A stretch of DNA of 64,000 nucleotides from Boseongicola sp. H5 (GCA_020622165.1 JACNMN010000008.1:1-64000); one strand, 5' to 3'; shown: positions 23,521 through 32,999, counted from the first letter of the stretch. Notes: generated by a model from the sequence alone, not told the origin. Translations and numbers: made by a program.

Positions 23521-24099
23521 ATGGCAAGCGATTTCCGGCTTTTCATGACCCAGCTTCTGAAACGGCCGCATCAGGTCGTGGCCCTTGCGCCCTCTTCCGA
23601 GGGGCTGGCGCGCGAGATGGCCGCGCGGGTCGATCCGGCGGCCGGGCCGGTGATCGAGCTTGGTGCGGGCACGGGCAAGATCACGAGGGCGATCCTTGAC
23701 CGGGGCCTGCCGCCGGAACAGCTTCATTCGATAGAGATGAACCCGGTGTTCTGCGATCGCCTCCGCGCGGCGTTTCCGGGCCTGAACGTCTATCAGATTT
23801 CCGCAGGCGATGTGGGCACCCTGCCGGTCGAAGATGCCCAGGCCGTGATCTCGGGCCTGCCGCTTCTGTCGATGCCGGTTGCCCTGCAACGCGCGATCCT
23901 GACCGGCACGGTCACCAAGGTCCGGCCCGGCTGTGACTATGTGCAGTTCACCTATGGCCCGAAGCCGCCGGTGACGCCCGTTATCCGCGAAGAACTGGGT
24001 CTCAGCTGGGATATCAGCCACAAGATCTGGTGGAACATGCCCCCCGCCCGGGTCTACCGGTTCCGCCAGGCGACGGCAGAGGCGAGTGCCGCGTCCTAG
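23521..24099 (+). CDS. PmtA-like SAM-dependent methyltransferase
   Basis: 192 residues. Rossmann methyltransferase with motif I VIELGAGTGKIT at about 44-55. Following blocks SGLPLLSMP and QFTYGPKPPVTP, and the terminal NMPPARVYRF, match the Sinorhizobium-type phosphatidylethanolamine N-methyltransferases. It may methylate phosphatidylethanolamine toward phosphatidylcholine. A related rRNA-dimethyltransferase-like role cannot be excluded on motifs alone. It lies alone between sspB and fumC. Confidence 0.78.
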   Translation: MASDFRLFMTQLLKRPHQVVALAPSSEGLAREMAARVDPAAGPVIELGAGTGKITRAILDRGLPPEQLHSIEMNPVFCDRLRAAFPGLNVYQISAGDVGTLPVEDAQAVISGLPLLSMPVALQRAILTGTVTKVRPGCDYVQFTYGPKPPVTPVIREELGLSWDISHKIWWNMPPARVYRFRQATAEASAAS

Positions 24100-24186
24100 G
24101 CGGGGCGCGATTCTTGCCGTTGCACCCGGCCTGCTGCCCGGGCTATCCCCTGCCCTGCGACATGCGAAACCCCGGAGGACGACCTG

Positions 24187-25578
24187 ATGACCGCAACCCG
24201 CACCGAAACCGACAGCTTCGGCCCGCTGGAGGTTCCCGCCGACAAGTACTGGGGCGCGCAGACGCAGCGCTCGATCCTGAATTTCCCGATCGGTTGGGAA
24301 ACGCAACCGGTGGCCATCGTCCGGGCTCTGGGTGTGATCAAGCGTGCCTGCGCGGAGGCCAACAAGGCCTCGGGCAAGCTGGATGCGAACCTGGCCGATG
24401 CCGTGATCGAAGCGGCGCAGGAAGTGATCGACGGCAAGCTCGACGACAATTTCCCGCTGGTCGTCTGGCAGACCGGATCGGGCACCCAGTCGAACATGAA
24501 CGCCAATGAAGTGATCGCGAACCGCGCCATCGAGATCCTCGGCGGCGAGATCGGCAGCAAGTCGCCCGTCCATCCGAACGATCACTGCAACATGGGCCAG
24601 TCTTCGAACGACACCTTCCCGACGGCGATGCATATCGCCACGGCGGTCACGGCCCATGAGGTTCTGATCCCCGGTCTGGAAAAGCTGCACACGGCGCTGG
24701 AGGAGAAGGTCAGGGCCTTCGACGGGATCATCAAGATCGGCCGGACGCACACGCAGGACGCGACGCCGCTGACACTGAGCCAGGAATTTTCCGGCTACAC
24801 CCATCAGGTGGCGATGGGCATCCGGCGGGTGAAAGCCGCACTTGGCGCGATCTACGAACTGGCGCAGGGCGGCACCGCCGTGGGCACGGGTCTCAACACC
24901 AGCCCCGGATGGGCCGAAGAGGTCGCGGGCAACATGGCCCGGATCACCGGCCTGCCCTTCGTGACCGCCCCCAACAAGTTCGAGGCGCTGGCCGCCCATG
25001 ACGCGATGGTGGAAATCTCCGGCGCGCTGAGAACGGTCGCCGCGTCGCTGTTCAAGATCGCCAACGATATCCGCCTTCTCGGCTCCGGCCCGCGCTGCGG
25101 CCTGGGCGAGTTGATCCTTCCGGAAAACGAGCCCGGCTCCTCGATCATGCCGGGCAAGGTGAACCCGACCCAATGCGAGGCGCTGACCCAGGTCTGCGCC
25201 CATGTGATGGGCAATGACGCGGCCGTGGGTTTTGCCGGGTCGCAGGGCCATTTCGAGCTCAATGTCTACAAACCGATGATGGCGTATAACGTGCTGCAAA
25301 GCATGCAGCTTCTGGGCGACAGCGCGGTGGCCTTCACCGACAATCTCGTGGTCGGGCTGCAGGCCGACGAAGTGCGGATCGACAAGCTGATGCGTGAATC
25401 GCTGATGCTGGTGACGGCGCTGGCCCCCACCATCGGCTACGACAATGCCACCAAGGTCGCAAAGACCGCGCACAAGAACGGCACCACCCTGAAGGAGGAG
25501 GCCATCGCGCTCGGCTTCGTTGACGAGGAGACCTTCGAGGCGGTGGTCCGGCCCGAAAACATGGTCGGCCCCAAATGA
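24187..25578 (+). CDS. fumC: Class II fumarate hydratase
   Basis: 463 residues. Hydrates fumarate to malate in the TCA cycle; an iron-independent homotetramer. The signature [13 protein letters not shown] is present near residue 320, as are [14 protein letters not shown] (about 98-111) and [27 protein letters not shown] precedes the ATG. Its stop overlaps the ATG of the DUF4169 gene, starting a three-gene run. Confidence 0.97.
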   Translation: MTATRTETDSFGPLEVPADKYWGAQTQRSILNFPIGWETQPVAIVRALGVIKRACAEANKASGKLDANLADAVIEAAQEVIDGKLDDNFPLVVWQTGSGTQSNMNANEVIANRAIEILGGEIGSKSPVHPNDHCNMGQSSNDTFPTAMHIATAVTAHEVLIPGLEKLHTALEEKVRAFDGIIKIGRTHTQDATPLTLSQEFSGYTHQVAMGIRRVKAALGAIYELAQGGTAVGTGLNTSPGWAEEVAGNMARITGLPFVTAPNKFEALAAHDAMVEISGALRTVAASLFKIANDIRLLGSGPRCGLGELILPENEPGSSIMPGKVNPTQCEALTQVCAHVMGNDAAVGFAGSQGHFELNVYKPMMAYNVLQSMQLLGDSAVAFTDNLVVGLQADEVRIDKLMRESLMLVTALAPTIGYDNATKVAKTAHKNGTTLKEEAIALGFVDEETFEAVVRPENMVGPK

Positions 25579-25754
25579 GCGAGATCGTCAACCTGAACAA
25601 GGCCCGCAAGATCCGCAGCCGGGCGGAGAAGAAGGCGATGGCGGACGCGAACGCCGTCAAGCACGGGCGCAGCAAGGCCGAGCGGATGCTGGACGCCACG
25701 CGGGACGCGCAGGCGCGCAAGCTGCTTGACGATCACGAGCGCGAAACCGAATGA
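25575..25754 (+). CDS. DUF4169-like small basic protein
   Basis: 59 residues, highly charged and probably helical: [19 protein letters not shown], then [15 protein letters not shown]. This is the DUF4169 pattern. It overlaps fumC (ATGA) upstream and the RHH gene (ATGA) downstream, so all three are translationally coupled. Function unknown; the charge pattern suggests nucleic-acid or ribosome binding. Confidence 0.8.
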   Translation: MSEIVNLNKARKIRSRAEKKAMADANAVKHGRSKAERMLDATRDAQARKLLDDHERETE

Positions 25755-25969
25755 ACGCCCGGCCCCGCAAGCGGTCCCTGACCTTGCGGGGCCATCGCAC
25801 ATCCGTGTCGCTGGAAGATGCGTTCTGGGAGGAATTTCAGCGCATCGCCCTGGCCCGCGGGCTTTCGGTGAACGAACTGGCCGCCGAAGTCGACGAGGCG
25901 CGAGGGCTGGAAAGCGGGCTCGCCTCGGCGATACGGGTCTATGTGCTCCAGACCGTCGCGGGGCGTTGA
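25751..25969 (+). CDS. Ribbon-helix-helix domain protein
   Basis: 72 residues. A strand (RTSVSLEDAFW) followed by two helices (EEFQRIALARGLSVNELAAEVDEA) is the ribbon-helix-helix arrangement of the RHH_4 group. Such proteins bind DNA as dimers. Last gene of fumC-DUF4169-RHH, an order that recurs in Rhodobacterales. It may regulate its own operon, but no operator was seen. Confidence 0.85.
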   Translation: MNARPRKRSLTLRGHRTSVSLEDAFWEEFQRIALARGLSVNELAAEVDEARGLESGLASAIRVYVLQTVAGR

Positions 25970-26015
25970 GCGCGCGCCCCAAAGCACCGGCGCAAACCCA
26001 TAGGCAGACGGCAGC

Positions 26016-27356
26016 TTACCGCCGTGTCACGCGCAGGACGATCCCGTCGCGGGCCCGCACCGTCAGATAGGCCACGGGCACCGGGTCGCGCCCCGCGACG
26101 CGCTCGAAGCGGAACGCACGAACCAGCATAGAGAGCAAAAGCGGCCCTTCGACCATCGCGAACCCCGCGCCCGTGCAGACCCGCGCACCGGCGGAAAAAG
26201 GGATATAGGCCTCCCGCATGCAGCGCCGCCCATTCTCGGTCTGCCAACGGGCGGGATCGAAGCCGTCGGGATTGTCCCAGATCCGGTTGTGCCGATGCAG
26301 ATGCCATGGGGAGATCACCAACTGGCTGCCCACCCGGATATCCCTGTCGCGGAACCGTTCCGGACAGGTGGTCTCGCGCACCATCATCGGTACCGGCGGA
26401 TAGAGCCTCAGCGCCTCCCGGAACACATCGCGGCTGAGTTTCAGCTTGGACATCACGGAAAAATCGGGCCCGTCCAGCATCTCCGCCTCCCCGGCCAGCC
26501 TTTCCTGCCAGTCGGGATACATCGCCAGAAGACAGAGCGCCCAGCCAAGCGCGCTGGCGCTGGTTTCATGACCCGCGAGAAAGAAGATCGCCACCTGATC
26601 GACCATTTCCTCGGTCGAGAAGGTTTCGCCGGTCAGCGGGTCGGCGGTTGTCATGATCTTCGTGGCCAGATCGTCGGGCGCGGTTCCCGCCTCGATCTCG
26701 GCCATGCGCGCGGCGGTCAACTGGGTGATCAGTGCGCGGATCGACCGGGCCGTCGCCCGGGTTCTGGCCCTGTGGCCGCGCGGCATCCAGCGCGGCAAGC
26801 TCAGGAAAGCGGCGGCGTTCAGGATCGGCTGCGTGCGCTGATACTCCCGAAACTCGGCAAAGACGCGCGCGGCGATCTCGTTCTCGATCGGGAGCGAGAA
26901 AAGCGTGCGAAAGATCACATCCGCCGCCGCATGGCTCATCTCGGGCTCCACATCGAGGATGCCGTCAGGCATCCGCGCCACCGCGGCCTCCCCCGCGGCC
27001 CAGATCGCCGGGAACGTGTCGCGCAGGCGCCCGCCTTCGAAGGCCGGGTCGATGATCCGCCGCTGGCGCTTCCAGGTCTCGCCATTGGTCAGAAACACCG
27101 AATTGCCCAGAAGCGGGCGCAACCCCTCCCCCACGCGGTCGGATTTCGGGAAATCCTCGGGGCGTTCCTTCAGGACCGTTTCGATCAGGGCCGGCTGGTT
27201 CAGCAGATAGGAGCGGAAGAACGGCGTGCGGAACTCGGCCATCCACGCGCGGTAGAGCCGCGCCGGCTGCGCCGACAGGATATCGTCGCGGAACAACCGC
27301 AGATAGCGCAGCAGCGAAACCCGGTCCGGGCGGGGCACCGGTTTCGGCGGGATCAT
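26016..27356 (-). CDS. Cytochrome P450
   Basis: 446 residues. All P450 hallmarks are present: I-helix AGHETSAS, the E-x-x-R segment FREALRLYPP, and heme-binding FSAGARVCTGAG with Cys394 as thiolate ligand. No transmembrane anchor, so cytoplasmic. Overall pattern is closer to CYP4/CYP102-like fatty-acid hydroxylases than to camphor-type enzymes, but the substrate is unknown. The ATG overlaps the stop of the upstream hydrolase gene by four bases, so the two form a unit. No ferredoxin gene is adjacent. Confidence 0.93.
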   Translation of the reverse strand: MIPPKPVPRPDRVSLLRYLRLFRDDILSAQPARLYRAWMAEFRTPFFRSYLLNQPALIETVLKERPEDFPKSDRVGEGLRPLLGNSVFLTNGETWKRQRRIIDPAFEGGRLRDTFPAIWAAGEAAVARMPDGILDVEPEMSHAAADVIFRTLFSLPIENEIAARVFAEFREYQRTQPILNAAAFLSLPRWMPRGHRARTRATARSIRALITQLTAARMAEIEAGTAPDDLATKIMTTADPLTGETFSTEEMVDQVAIFFLAGHETSASALGWALCLLAMYPDWQERLAGEAEMLDGPDFSVMSKLKLSRDVFREALRLYPPVPMMVRETTCPERFRDRDIRVGSQLVISPWHLHRHNRIWDNPDGFDPARWQTENGRRCMREAYIPFSAGARVCTGAGFAMVEGPLLLSMLVRAFRFERVAGRDPVPVAYLTVRARDGIVLRVTRR

Positions 27357-28588
27357 GCGGCCACGCTCGTGAACCGGTTCACCGCGCGCTCGATCCGGCT
27401 TCTGGATGGCGCGCGCCCGGCAAACCGGCTGTGCAGGCTGCGCGGCCCGGCGGTGATCCGGAAATAGTCATAATCCCGCGGCCGGTCGAACGCGTTGAGA
27501 TACTGGAAATGCAGCTCGAACAGCCGCCAGCGAAGCGCCTTCCACCGCGCCGGGCTGAGCGTTTGGGTGAAGGCCGCCGAGATCACGAGGGGCCAGCGTT
27601 TCTCCGCCGGGGCGACACCGGTCACGGCCACCGGATCGCACAGCGCAAAGGCGCAGCCGTCACCGGGTGCGGTCACATCGACCCATGTGATCTCCACGCG
27701 CGTGCTCAGAAAGGCCAGATCCGCGCGCAGCCTGTGCGCCTTCGGCAGGAAGGACACCATCGGGATCACCTGCCCGAGGCTCAGCAGCGCCAGACGCGGG
27801 CCCCGATCCGGCACCCGGCCCCCGCGGATCAGATCCGCGAGGATCGACACCGCGATATAGGCGCCCGAGGAATGGCCCACGATCAGCACCTCGTCCACAT
27901 CCTCGCGCAGCGCCCTCCCGATCCGGTCGGCAAACTCCGCCATCCGTGCTTCCTGCGCCGGCGGGTAGGCGCCGCCATAGCGCGCGGAAAAGGCGTAGTC
28001 ATGCATCAGGTAATAGGCCAGAAACCGGCCATCCTGCCGGCGGAACAGATCCAGCACGGCCCAGACCATCACCAGCCCCAGCACCAGACCGAAAAAGGAC
28101 AGCGGTATTCCCAGAGCCCGGACACCCAACCATTCCACCGCAAGCGCGGTCGCAAGCCCGACGCCCAGCGCCAGAAGCAGTTGAGCAAGCAGGAACACGA
28201 CCGGATATAGCGCGGCGATGACCGGCCCCTTGCGCAGCCGCATCAGCCGGAACAGCGCGCCCGACCCGATATAGGCCCATGCCGTGCGGACAAGCTGGCC
28301 ATAGGTGGCCAGGATCCCCTGTTTCATGGAGGCCCGCACGATGTCGGACCAGTACATGACCTCGACATCGGTTTCGACGGTCTGCCCTTCCATGACGGCC
28401 TGCACATGCCAGCCGAACCTGCCGTCCGTCCGCTTGGGTCCGAGCGCGATCTCATAGCCCGAAACGGCGGCCTGCGCCGCCGCCTCGCGGCGGTATCGTT
28501 CGCGGTACTTGCGGGGAGGCACGGGGTCATAGCCGGGGATGTACATCACCCGGCGGCGGTGGACCTCTTGGGGGGACGGGTCGCTCAT
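27353..28588 (-). CDS. Membrane-anchored alpha/beta-hydrolase-like protein
   Basis: 411 residues. N-terminal MYIPGYDP (15-22) resembles the first strand and oxyanion turn of a hydrolase; two or three membrane helices follow (about 122-180); then VLIVGHSSGAY with the nucleophile elbow G-x-S-x-G at 238-242 (Ser240). A catalytic His/Asp could not be assigned. It is coupled to the P450 gene by a four-base overlap. A lipase or esterase working on the same lipid-like substrate as the P450 is a reasonable inference. Confidence 0.68.
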   Translation of the reverse strand: MSDPSPQEVHRRRVMYIPGYDPVPPRKYRERYRREAAAQAAVSGYEIALGPKRTDGRFGWHVQAVMEGQTVETDVEVMYWSDIVRASMKQGILATYGQLVRTAWAYIGSGALFRLMRLRKGPVIAALYPVVFLLAQLLLALGVGLATALAVEWLGVRALGIPLSFFGLVLGLVMVWAVLDLFRRQDGRFLAYYLMHDYAFSARYGGAYPPAQEARMAEFADRIGRALREDVDEVLIVGHSSGAYIAVSILADLIRGGRVPDRGPRLALLSLGQVIPMVSFLPKAHRLRADLAFLSTRVEITWVDVTAPGDGCAFALCDPVAVTGVAPAEKRWPLVISAAFTQTLSPARWKALRWRLFELHFQYLNAFDRPRDYDYFRITAGPRSLHSRFAGRAPSRSRIERAVNRFTSVAA

Positions 28589-28629
28589 CAGCCCTGCCTA
28601 GATCTGGAGTTGGGCCAACCTATGGCAAT

Positions 28630-29382
28630 TCAGCCCAAAAGGCCAAGCGCCGGGAAGGTTTCCAGCAGCCAGAACGCAAAGGCCGAAAACGCCCCCGTCA
28701 TCAGCGCCACGCCGACGCCGACCAGCAACAGCCCCATGATCCGTTCGATCGTCTTCATGTGGCGCTTCAGCCGCGTCATCAGCCCCATCGCCCGTTCGAT
28801 GAAGGCCGCGGCCAGCAGGAATGGCAATCCCAGACCGACGGCATAAACGCCCAGAAGCGCCGTGCCCCGTTCGACGCTCGATTCCGTGGCCGCGATTGAC
28901 AGGATCGCGCCCAGTTGCGGCCCGATGCACGGTGTCCAGCCAAAGGCGAAGGCCAGCCCCAGAACGTAGGCGCCAAAGGTCGAACCGCCGCGGTCGCCCG
29001 CATCCATCCGCGCTTCCCGGTCCAGGATCGGAATTCGGAAGATACCCAGAAAATGCAACCCGAAGACGATGATCACGGCACCTGAGATTTGTGCCAGAAG
29101 TATCTGATTTTGAAGAAAGAACTGCCCGAATATCGACGCGGTGAAGCCAAGGAACAGGAACACCGTCGACAGGCCCAGAACAAAGAACAGCGCCGCGACC
29201 ACGGCCTTGCGGCGCGCGGCACCCGCGGCGGCCATCTCGTTCATCGAAATGCCGCCCATATAGGCAAGATAGGGCGGCACGATGGGCAGGACGCAGGGGC
29301 TGAGAAAACTCAGCACGCCCGCGGTCAGCGCCACAAGCATCGCCGGCAAGAGCGACGCATCGAAGAGATCGATTCCGAACAT
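28630..29382 (-). CDS. ccdA: CcdA-type thiol:disulfide membrane transporter
   Basis: 250 residues, six membrane helices, with the two redox cysteines in SFLSPCVLP (C30) and GWTPCIGP (C152). Carries electrons from cytoplasmic thioredoxin across the membrane to periplasmic thioredoxin-like proteins for cytochrome c maturation. GGAGAC precedes the ATG. It is divergent from a TusA-like gene 95 bases away. Confidence 0.93.
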   Translation of the reverse strand: MFGIDLFDASLLPAMLVALTAGVLSFLSPCVLPIVPPYLAYMGGISMNEMAAAGAARRKAVVAALFFVLGLSTVFLFLGFTASIFGQFFLQNQILLAQISGAVIIVFGLHFLGIFRIPILDREARMDAGDRGGSTFGAYVLGLAFAFGWTPCIGPQLGAILSIAATESSVERGTALLGVYAVGLGLPFLLAAAFIERAMGLMTRLKRHMKTIERIMGLLLVGVGVALMTGAFSAFAFWLLETFPALGLLG

Positions 29383-29477
29383 GTCTCCTGCCTATCCCGG
29401 TCGGGCGCAAAGGTCACGTGCGCTGCGGTCACATATCCGTGGACAGATGCACGGCGGCGATTTATGCCGCATATCCG

Positions 29478-29705
29478 ATGGAGTTCGATCTGGATATCGA
29501 TGCGCGCGGGCTGTTGTGCCCGCTTCCCGTTCTGCGGCTGCGCAAACGCATGGGCCCGCTGAAGGCGGGTCAGGTCGCGCGGCTTCTGGCCGATGATCCG
29601 GCTGCATTCGTCGACGTGCCCCATTTCTGCGCCGAACAGGGGCACGGCTTTCTGGGGACAGAGGATCTTGACGGTGCGACCGCCTATCTGGTCCGAAAGG
29701 GCTGA
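29478..29705 (+). CDS. TusA-family sulfur carrier
   Basis: 75 residues from ATG 29478 (MEFDLDIDARGLLCPLPVLR); an upstream extension lacks similarity. The reactive cysteine is C14 in the CPLP motif, where the family has C-P-x-P. It carries persulfide sulfur for tRNA thiolation or other sulfur-transfer paths. It converges on the ABC ATPase gene. Confidence 0.9.
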   Translation: MEFDLDIDARGLLCPLPVLRLRKRMGPLKAGQVARLLADDPAAFVDVPHFCAEQGHGFLGTEDLDGATAYLVRKG

Positions 29706-29774
29706 CAGCCTGATCCGTGGCGAGCGAAACCCCCTGCAAGCTGGCCTCTCGCAGGGTCCCGATCTACCGCCGTT

Positions 29775-30869
29775 TCAGCAGAACAGCACCATGGCACGCG
29801 CATCCCAGGCCAGATCGGCGCGGTCGCCACGGTCCAGCACCCGCCGGCCCGGCATGTTCCGCATCGAAACCTGGACTATGTTCGGGGCGCCATCCAGACG
29901 GATGTCGTAATAGGTCATGTCGCCGTAATAGGTCCGCTCCTCGACCACGCCCTGCGCCACACGTTCGGCGTTCTGCCCATCGAAGAGCAGTGTCATGCTT
30001 TCCGGTCTGAGCCCGATGCTGATCTCTCCGCCGGTTCCCATCGGGCATTGATCGGGCTCCAGTATCGCGCGGCCTAGGCCCGGTACCTCCACCTCGACCG
30101 ACGGGTTGCCGGCCTCGATCAGGCGGGCGGGCAGGAAGTTCATCATTCCGATGAACTCGCCCACCTTGCGGCTGGCGGGGCGGCGATAGAGGTCCTGCGG
30201 CGGGGCCAGTTGGGCGATCCCGCCCTCGAACATCACGGCGATCCTGTCGGACATGATCAGAGCCTCTTCCTGATCATGGGTCACCAGAATGAAGGTGATG
30301 CCGACCTGCCGCTGCAGCCGGCGCAGCTCGGTCTGCATCTGCTCGCGCATCTTCTTGTCGAGCGCCGAAAGCGGCTCGTCCAGCAGCAGCACCTTCGGCT
30401 TCAGGATCAGTGCGCGCGCCAGTGCCACGCGCTGCCGCTGCCCGCCGGACAGCGCATGGGCCGCGCGGCCGCCATAGCCGCCAAGCCCCACCATCTCCAG
30501 CGCCTCGCCAACGGCTGTCTTCTTCTCCGCCCCGCTCATGGGTGACTTGCGCAAGCCGAACCCCACATTCTCGGCCACGCTCAGATGCGGGAAAATCGCA
30601 TAGCTCTGAAACACCATGTTGGTAGGCCGACGGTTCGGCGGAACGCCGTCCATGTCCCGCCCGTCCAGCAGGATGCGCCCGCCAGAGATATCCTCGAACC
30701 CCGCGATCGCCCTCAACAGCGTGGTCTTGCCGCAGCCCGACGGGCCAAGCAGCGAAAAGAACTCGCCCTGCCCGATCTCGGCGTCTATGCCGCGCAGCGC
30801 GTGATACTCGCCATAATACTTCTGTACCCCCTCAAGGGTGATGATGGGGCCGCGCATGGTGTCGCTCAC
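29775..30869 (-). CDS. PotA-type ABC transporter ATPase
   Basis: 364 residues. Walker A GPSGCGKTT (42-50), signature LSGGQ (140-144), Walker B LLLDEP (161-166), and a C-terminal TOBE-type regulatory domain (about 285-360). Energises uptake of a polyamine-like or other small cation. Third gene of a minus-strand operon: permease, permease, ATPase, each overlapping the next by four bases. The substrate cannot be read from the ATPase. Confidence 0.93.
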   Translation of the reverse strand: MSDTMRGPIITLEGVQKYYGEYHALRGIDAEIGQGEFFSLLGPSGCGKTTLLRAIAGFEDISGGRILLDGRDMDGVPPNRRPTNMVFQSYAIFPHLSVAENVGFGLRKSPMSGAEKKTAVGEALEMVGLGGYGGRAAHALSGGQRQRVALARALILKPKVLLLDEPLSALDKKMREQMQTELRRLQRQVGITFILVTHDQEEALIMSDRIAVMFEGGIAQLAPPQDLYRRPASRKVGEFIGMMNFLPARLIEAGNPSVEVEVPGLGRAILEPDQCPMGTGGEISIGLRPESMTLLFDGQNAERVAQGVVEERTYYGDMTYYDIRLDGAPNIVQVSMRNMPGRRVLDRGDRADLAWDARAMVLFC

Positions 30870-31666
30870 AAGAACCCTCCGGTGTCGTCAAGGCCCGCCC
30901 GGCGCAGACCCCGGCGGCGGAAATACTCGGCCGTGACCAGCAGCAGAATGGACAGAACCACCAGGATCGTCCCAAGCGCCATGATCACCGGCAACCGGCC
31001 GGGGAAGCGCAGCTGCCCCCACAGATAGACCGGCAGGGTCGGTTCGTTCCCCGACAGGAAAAAGGCGATGATGAACTCATCCAGGCTGATCGTGAAACAG
31101 ATCAGCAGCGACGCGACGATCCCCGGCATGACCAGCGGAAGGGTCACCAGCCGGAAGGTCGAAACCGGTGTCTCGCCCAGATCCACCGCGGCCTCCTCCA
31201 GGCTTTTGTCCATATTCGCGAAACTGCCGTTCAGGATGGCGATCGAGAACGGCGTGCAGATCAGCACATGGCCCGCGATGACTGTCCAGATCGAGGGTGA
31301 CAGGCCCACCTGCAACATCGCCACCAGCAGCGAGACCGCGACGATGATTTCCGGCAGGACCAGCGGCAGCATGACGAAGCCGAGGATGCCGCCCTTGCCC
31401 GGAAAGCTGTGGCGGTTTCCGGCACGCGCCGCGAAAAGACCGAAACAGGTGGCCAGAATCGCCGTGGTCACCGCGATGAAGATCGAGTTGACTGTGGCAT
31501 CGTGCAGCGCCTCGGTCCGGGCCAGTTCCACGAACCAGTTGACCGTGAAGCCCTGCAACGGGAAGGCGATGATCGTACCGTCATTGAAAGCGAAGAGCGG
31601 CAGCAGGATGATCGGCGCATAGAGAAACACCAGATAGGTGATGGCGTAGACCTTTAGCCCCCTCAT
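30866..31666 (-). CDS. PotC-type ABC transporter permease
   Basis: 266 residues with about six membrane helices and the EAA loop EEAAVDLGETPVSTFRLVTLP, which contacts the ATPase. Typical of the inner-membrane component PotC/YdcV. It overlaps the flanking permease and ATPase genes. Confidence 0.92.
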   Translation of the reverse strand: MRGLKVYAITYLVFLYAPIILLPLFAFNDGTIIAFPLQGFTVNWFVELARTEALHDATVNSIFIAVTTAILATCFGLFAARAGNRHSFPGKGGILGFVMLPLVLPEIIVAVSLLVAMLQVGLSPSIWTVIAGHVLICTPFSIAILNGSFANMDKSLEEAAVDLGETPVSTFRLVTLPLVMPGIVASLLICFTISLDEFIIAFFLSGNEPTLPVYLWGQLRFPGRLPVIMALGTILVVLSILLLVTAEYFRRRGLRRAGLDDTGGFL

Positions 31667-32547
31667 CTGCCGCGCGTCCAGCGACGGGTGACGAAGACCA
31701 GCAGCAGCGAGATGACCGTAACGCTCAGCATCGCGATCACCGCCAGCGTCGCCCCCATGGGGGCGTTGTTCAGGCGCATGAACTGGGTCTGAATCATGTT
31801 GGCGATCATCGTGCCGCCGGAGCCGCCGACCAGACGCGGCGTCACGTAATCGCCGATCGTTGGAATGAACACGATCAGGATCGCGGCCAGGACGCCGGGC
31901 ATGGCCAGCGGCAGGGTCACACGGAAAAACGTCGCGACCCGGCTTTCGCCCAGATCGCGCGCGGCCTCCAGCAGACTGCGGTCGATCTTTTCTAGGCTGA
32001 CGAAGATCGGCAGGATTGCGAATGGTGCGAATGCATGGGCCAGGGTGATGATGACCGCATTGGCGTTGTAGAGGATCCAGCTCAGCGGCTCGTCAATGAT
32101 CCCGAGGCCCATCAAGGTGCCGTTCACCGGCCCGTCGAAGGCAAGGATCACGCGCCACAGGAACACCCGGATCAGGTAGCTGGTCCAGAACGGGATGGTG
32201 ATCAGGAACAGCCAGAGCGACTTGCGGTCCGGGCGCACGTGGAAACTGACGAAATAGGCGATGGGAAAGGCCAGAAGCACGGTGACCACCGTCACCGCAC
32301 CGGCAATGCGAAGCGAACGGAACAGAAGTTCCGAATAGAGCGGATCCGACAGCGCCTCGCGGTAGTTGTCCAGCGTGAAGGTCCGATCGATGGTCAGGAA
32401 ATCCTGCGTCCAGAAACTGAACAGCAGGATCGTTCCCAGCGGCGCGGCCAGCATCACAAGCGCATAGATGAATGGCGGAGCAACCAGCGTCAGACCCTTG
32501 CCGCTGTCTGTCCGAAAAGCTCTGCGCAGCCGCGCGGTCTGACTCAT
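31663..32547 (-). CDS. PotB-type ABC transporter permease
   Basis: 294 residues from ATG 32547 (MSQTARLRRAF), with GGGAC upstream. Six membrane helices and the EAA loop LEAARDLGESRVATFFRVTLP. Partner of the following permease. No binding-protein gene lies beside this operon; the upstream neighbour (65 bases) is an ABM-domain protein. Confidence 0.92.
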   Translation of the reverse strand: MSQTARLRRAFRTDSGKGLTLVAPPFIYALVMLAAPLGTILLFSFWTQDFLTIDRTFTLDNYREALSDPLYSELLFRSLRIAGAVTVVTVLLAFPIAYFVSFHVRPDRKSLWLFLITIPFWTSYLIRVFLWRVILAFDGPVNGTLMGLGIIDEPLSWILYNANAVIITLAHAFAPFAILPIFVSLEKIDRSLLEAARDLGESRVATFFRVTLPLAMPGVLAAILIVFIPTIGDYVTPRLVGGSGGTMIANMIQTQFMRLNNAPMGATLAVIAMLSVTVISLLLVFVTRRWTRGR

Positions 32548-32612
32548 CGAGGTCCCGTACCCCCTGCCCGGTTCAGGAACCAAGGTTTACGACAAGCGCA
32601 GCCGCGCGCAAG

Positions 32613-32942
32613 CTATTCCTCGACGCTCAGCGCCTGAACACTGTGCAGGATCTCAAGCTGCGGCGGGCCGTCATACATCTCCGCATTCCCCTTGGCGCCC
32701 TTGTGTGCGGCGCGGAAGGCCTCGGATTTGGTCCATGCGACGAAGCTGTCCTCGTCCCGCCAGACGGTGTGGGAGATGTAAAGGCGGCTGTCGTCATCCG
32801 CCGCACCTTTCAACAGGTTGAAGGATTGAAACCCATCGACGGTCTTCAGATGGCTGTCCCGGGTTTTCCAGACCGTCTCGAAGGCCTCCTCCTGACCGAG
32901 CTTCACCCTGAAACGGTTCATCGTCAGATACATAAGCGGCAT
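32613..32942 (-). CDS. ABM-domain (heme-degrading-monooxygenase-like) protein
   Basis: 109 residues. The dimeric ferredoxin-like antibiotic-biosynthesis-monooxygenase fold: MNRFRVKLGQEEAFETVW, GFQSFNLLKG and LYISHTVWRDEDSFVAW. Similar to IsdG/HmoA-type proteins, of which some degrade heme; the catalytic N/W/H set was not confirmed, so the activity is unproven. ATG 32942 or 32933. A 17-base palindrome lies 41 bases upstream. It may be cotranscribed with the ABC permease genes downstream. Confidence 0.8.
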   Translation of the reverse strand: MPLMYLTMNRFRVKLGQEEAFETVWKTRDSHLKTVDGFQSFNLLKGAADDDSRLYISHTVWRDEDSFVAWTKSEAFRAAHKGAKGNAEMYDGPPQLEILHSVQALSVEE

Positions 32943-32982
32943 CCTTTCCTCGCTTGCGTAAAAAAACCGACCGCCTCTGGGA

Positions 32983-32999
32983 CATTGCGCAGCGCAATG
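32983..32999. promoter_or_regulatory. 17-base palindrome upstream of the ABM gene
   Basis: CATTGCGC-A-GCGCAATG, eight-base arms around one central base. Its position 41-57 bases upstream of the start suits an operator. The regulator is unknown. Confidence 0.45.

Noticed and set aside
23422-25473. 683-codon minus-strand frame opposite fumC and the methyltransferase
   Set aside because: Covers two well-supported genes on the other strand and lacks any motif.
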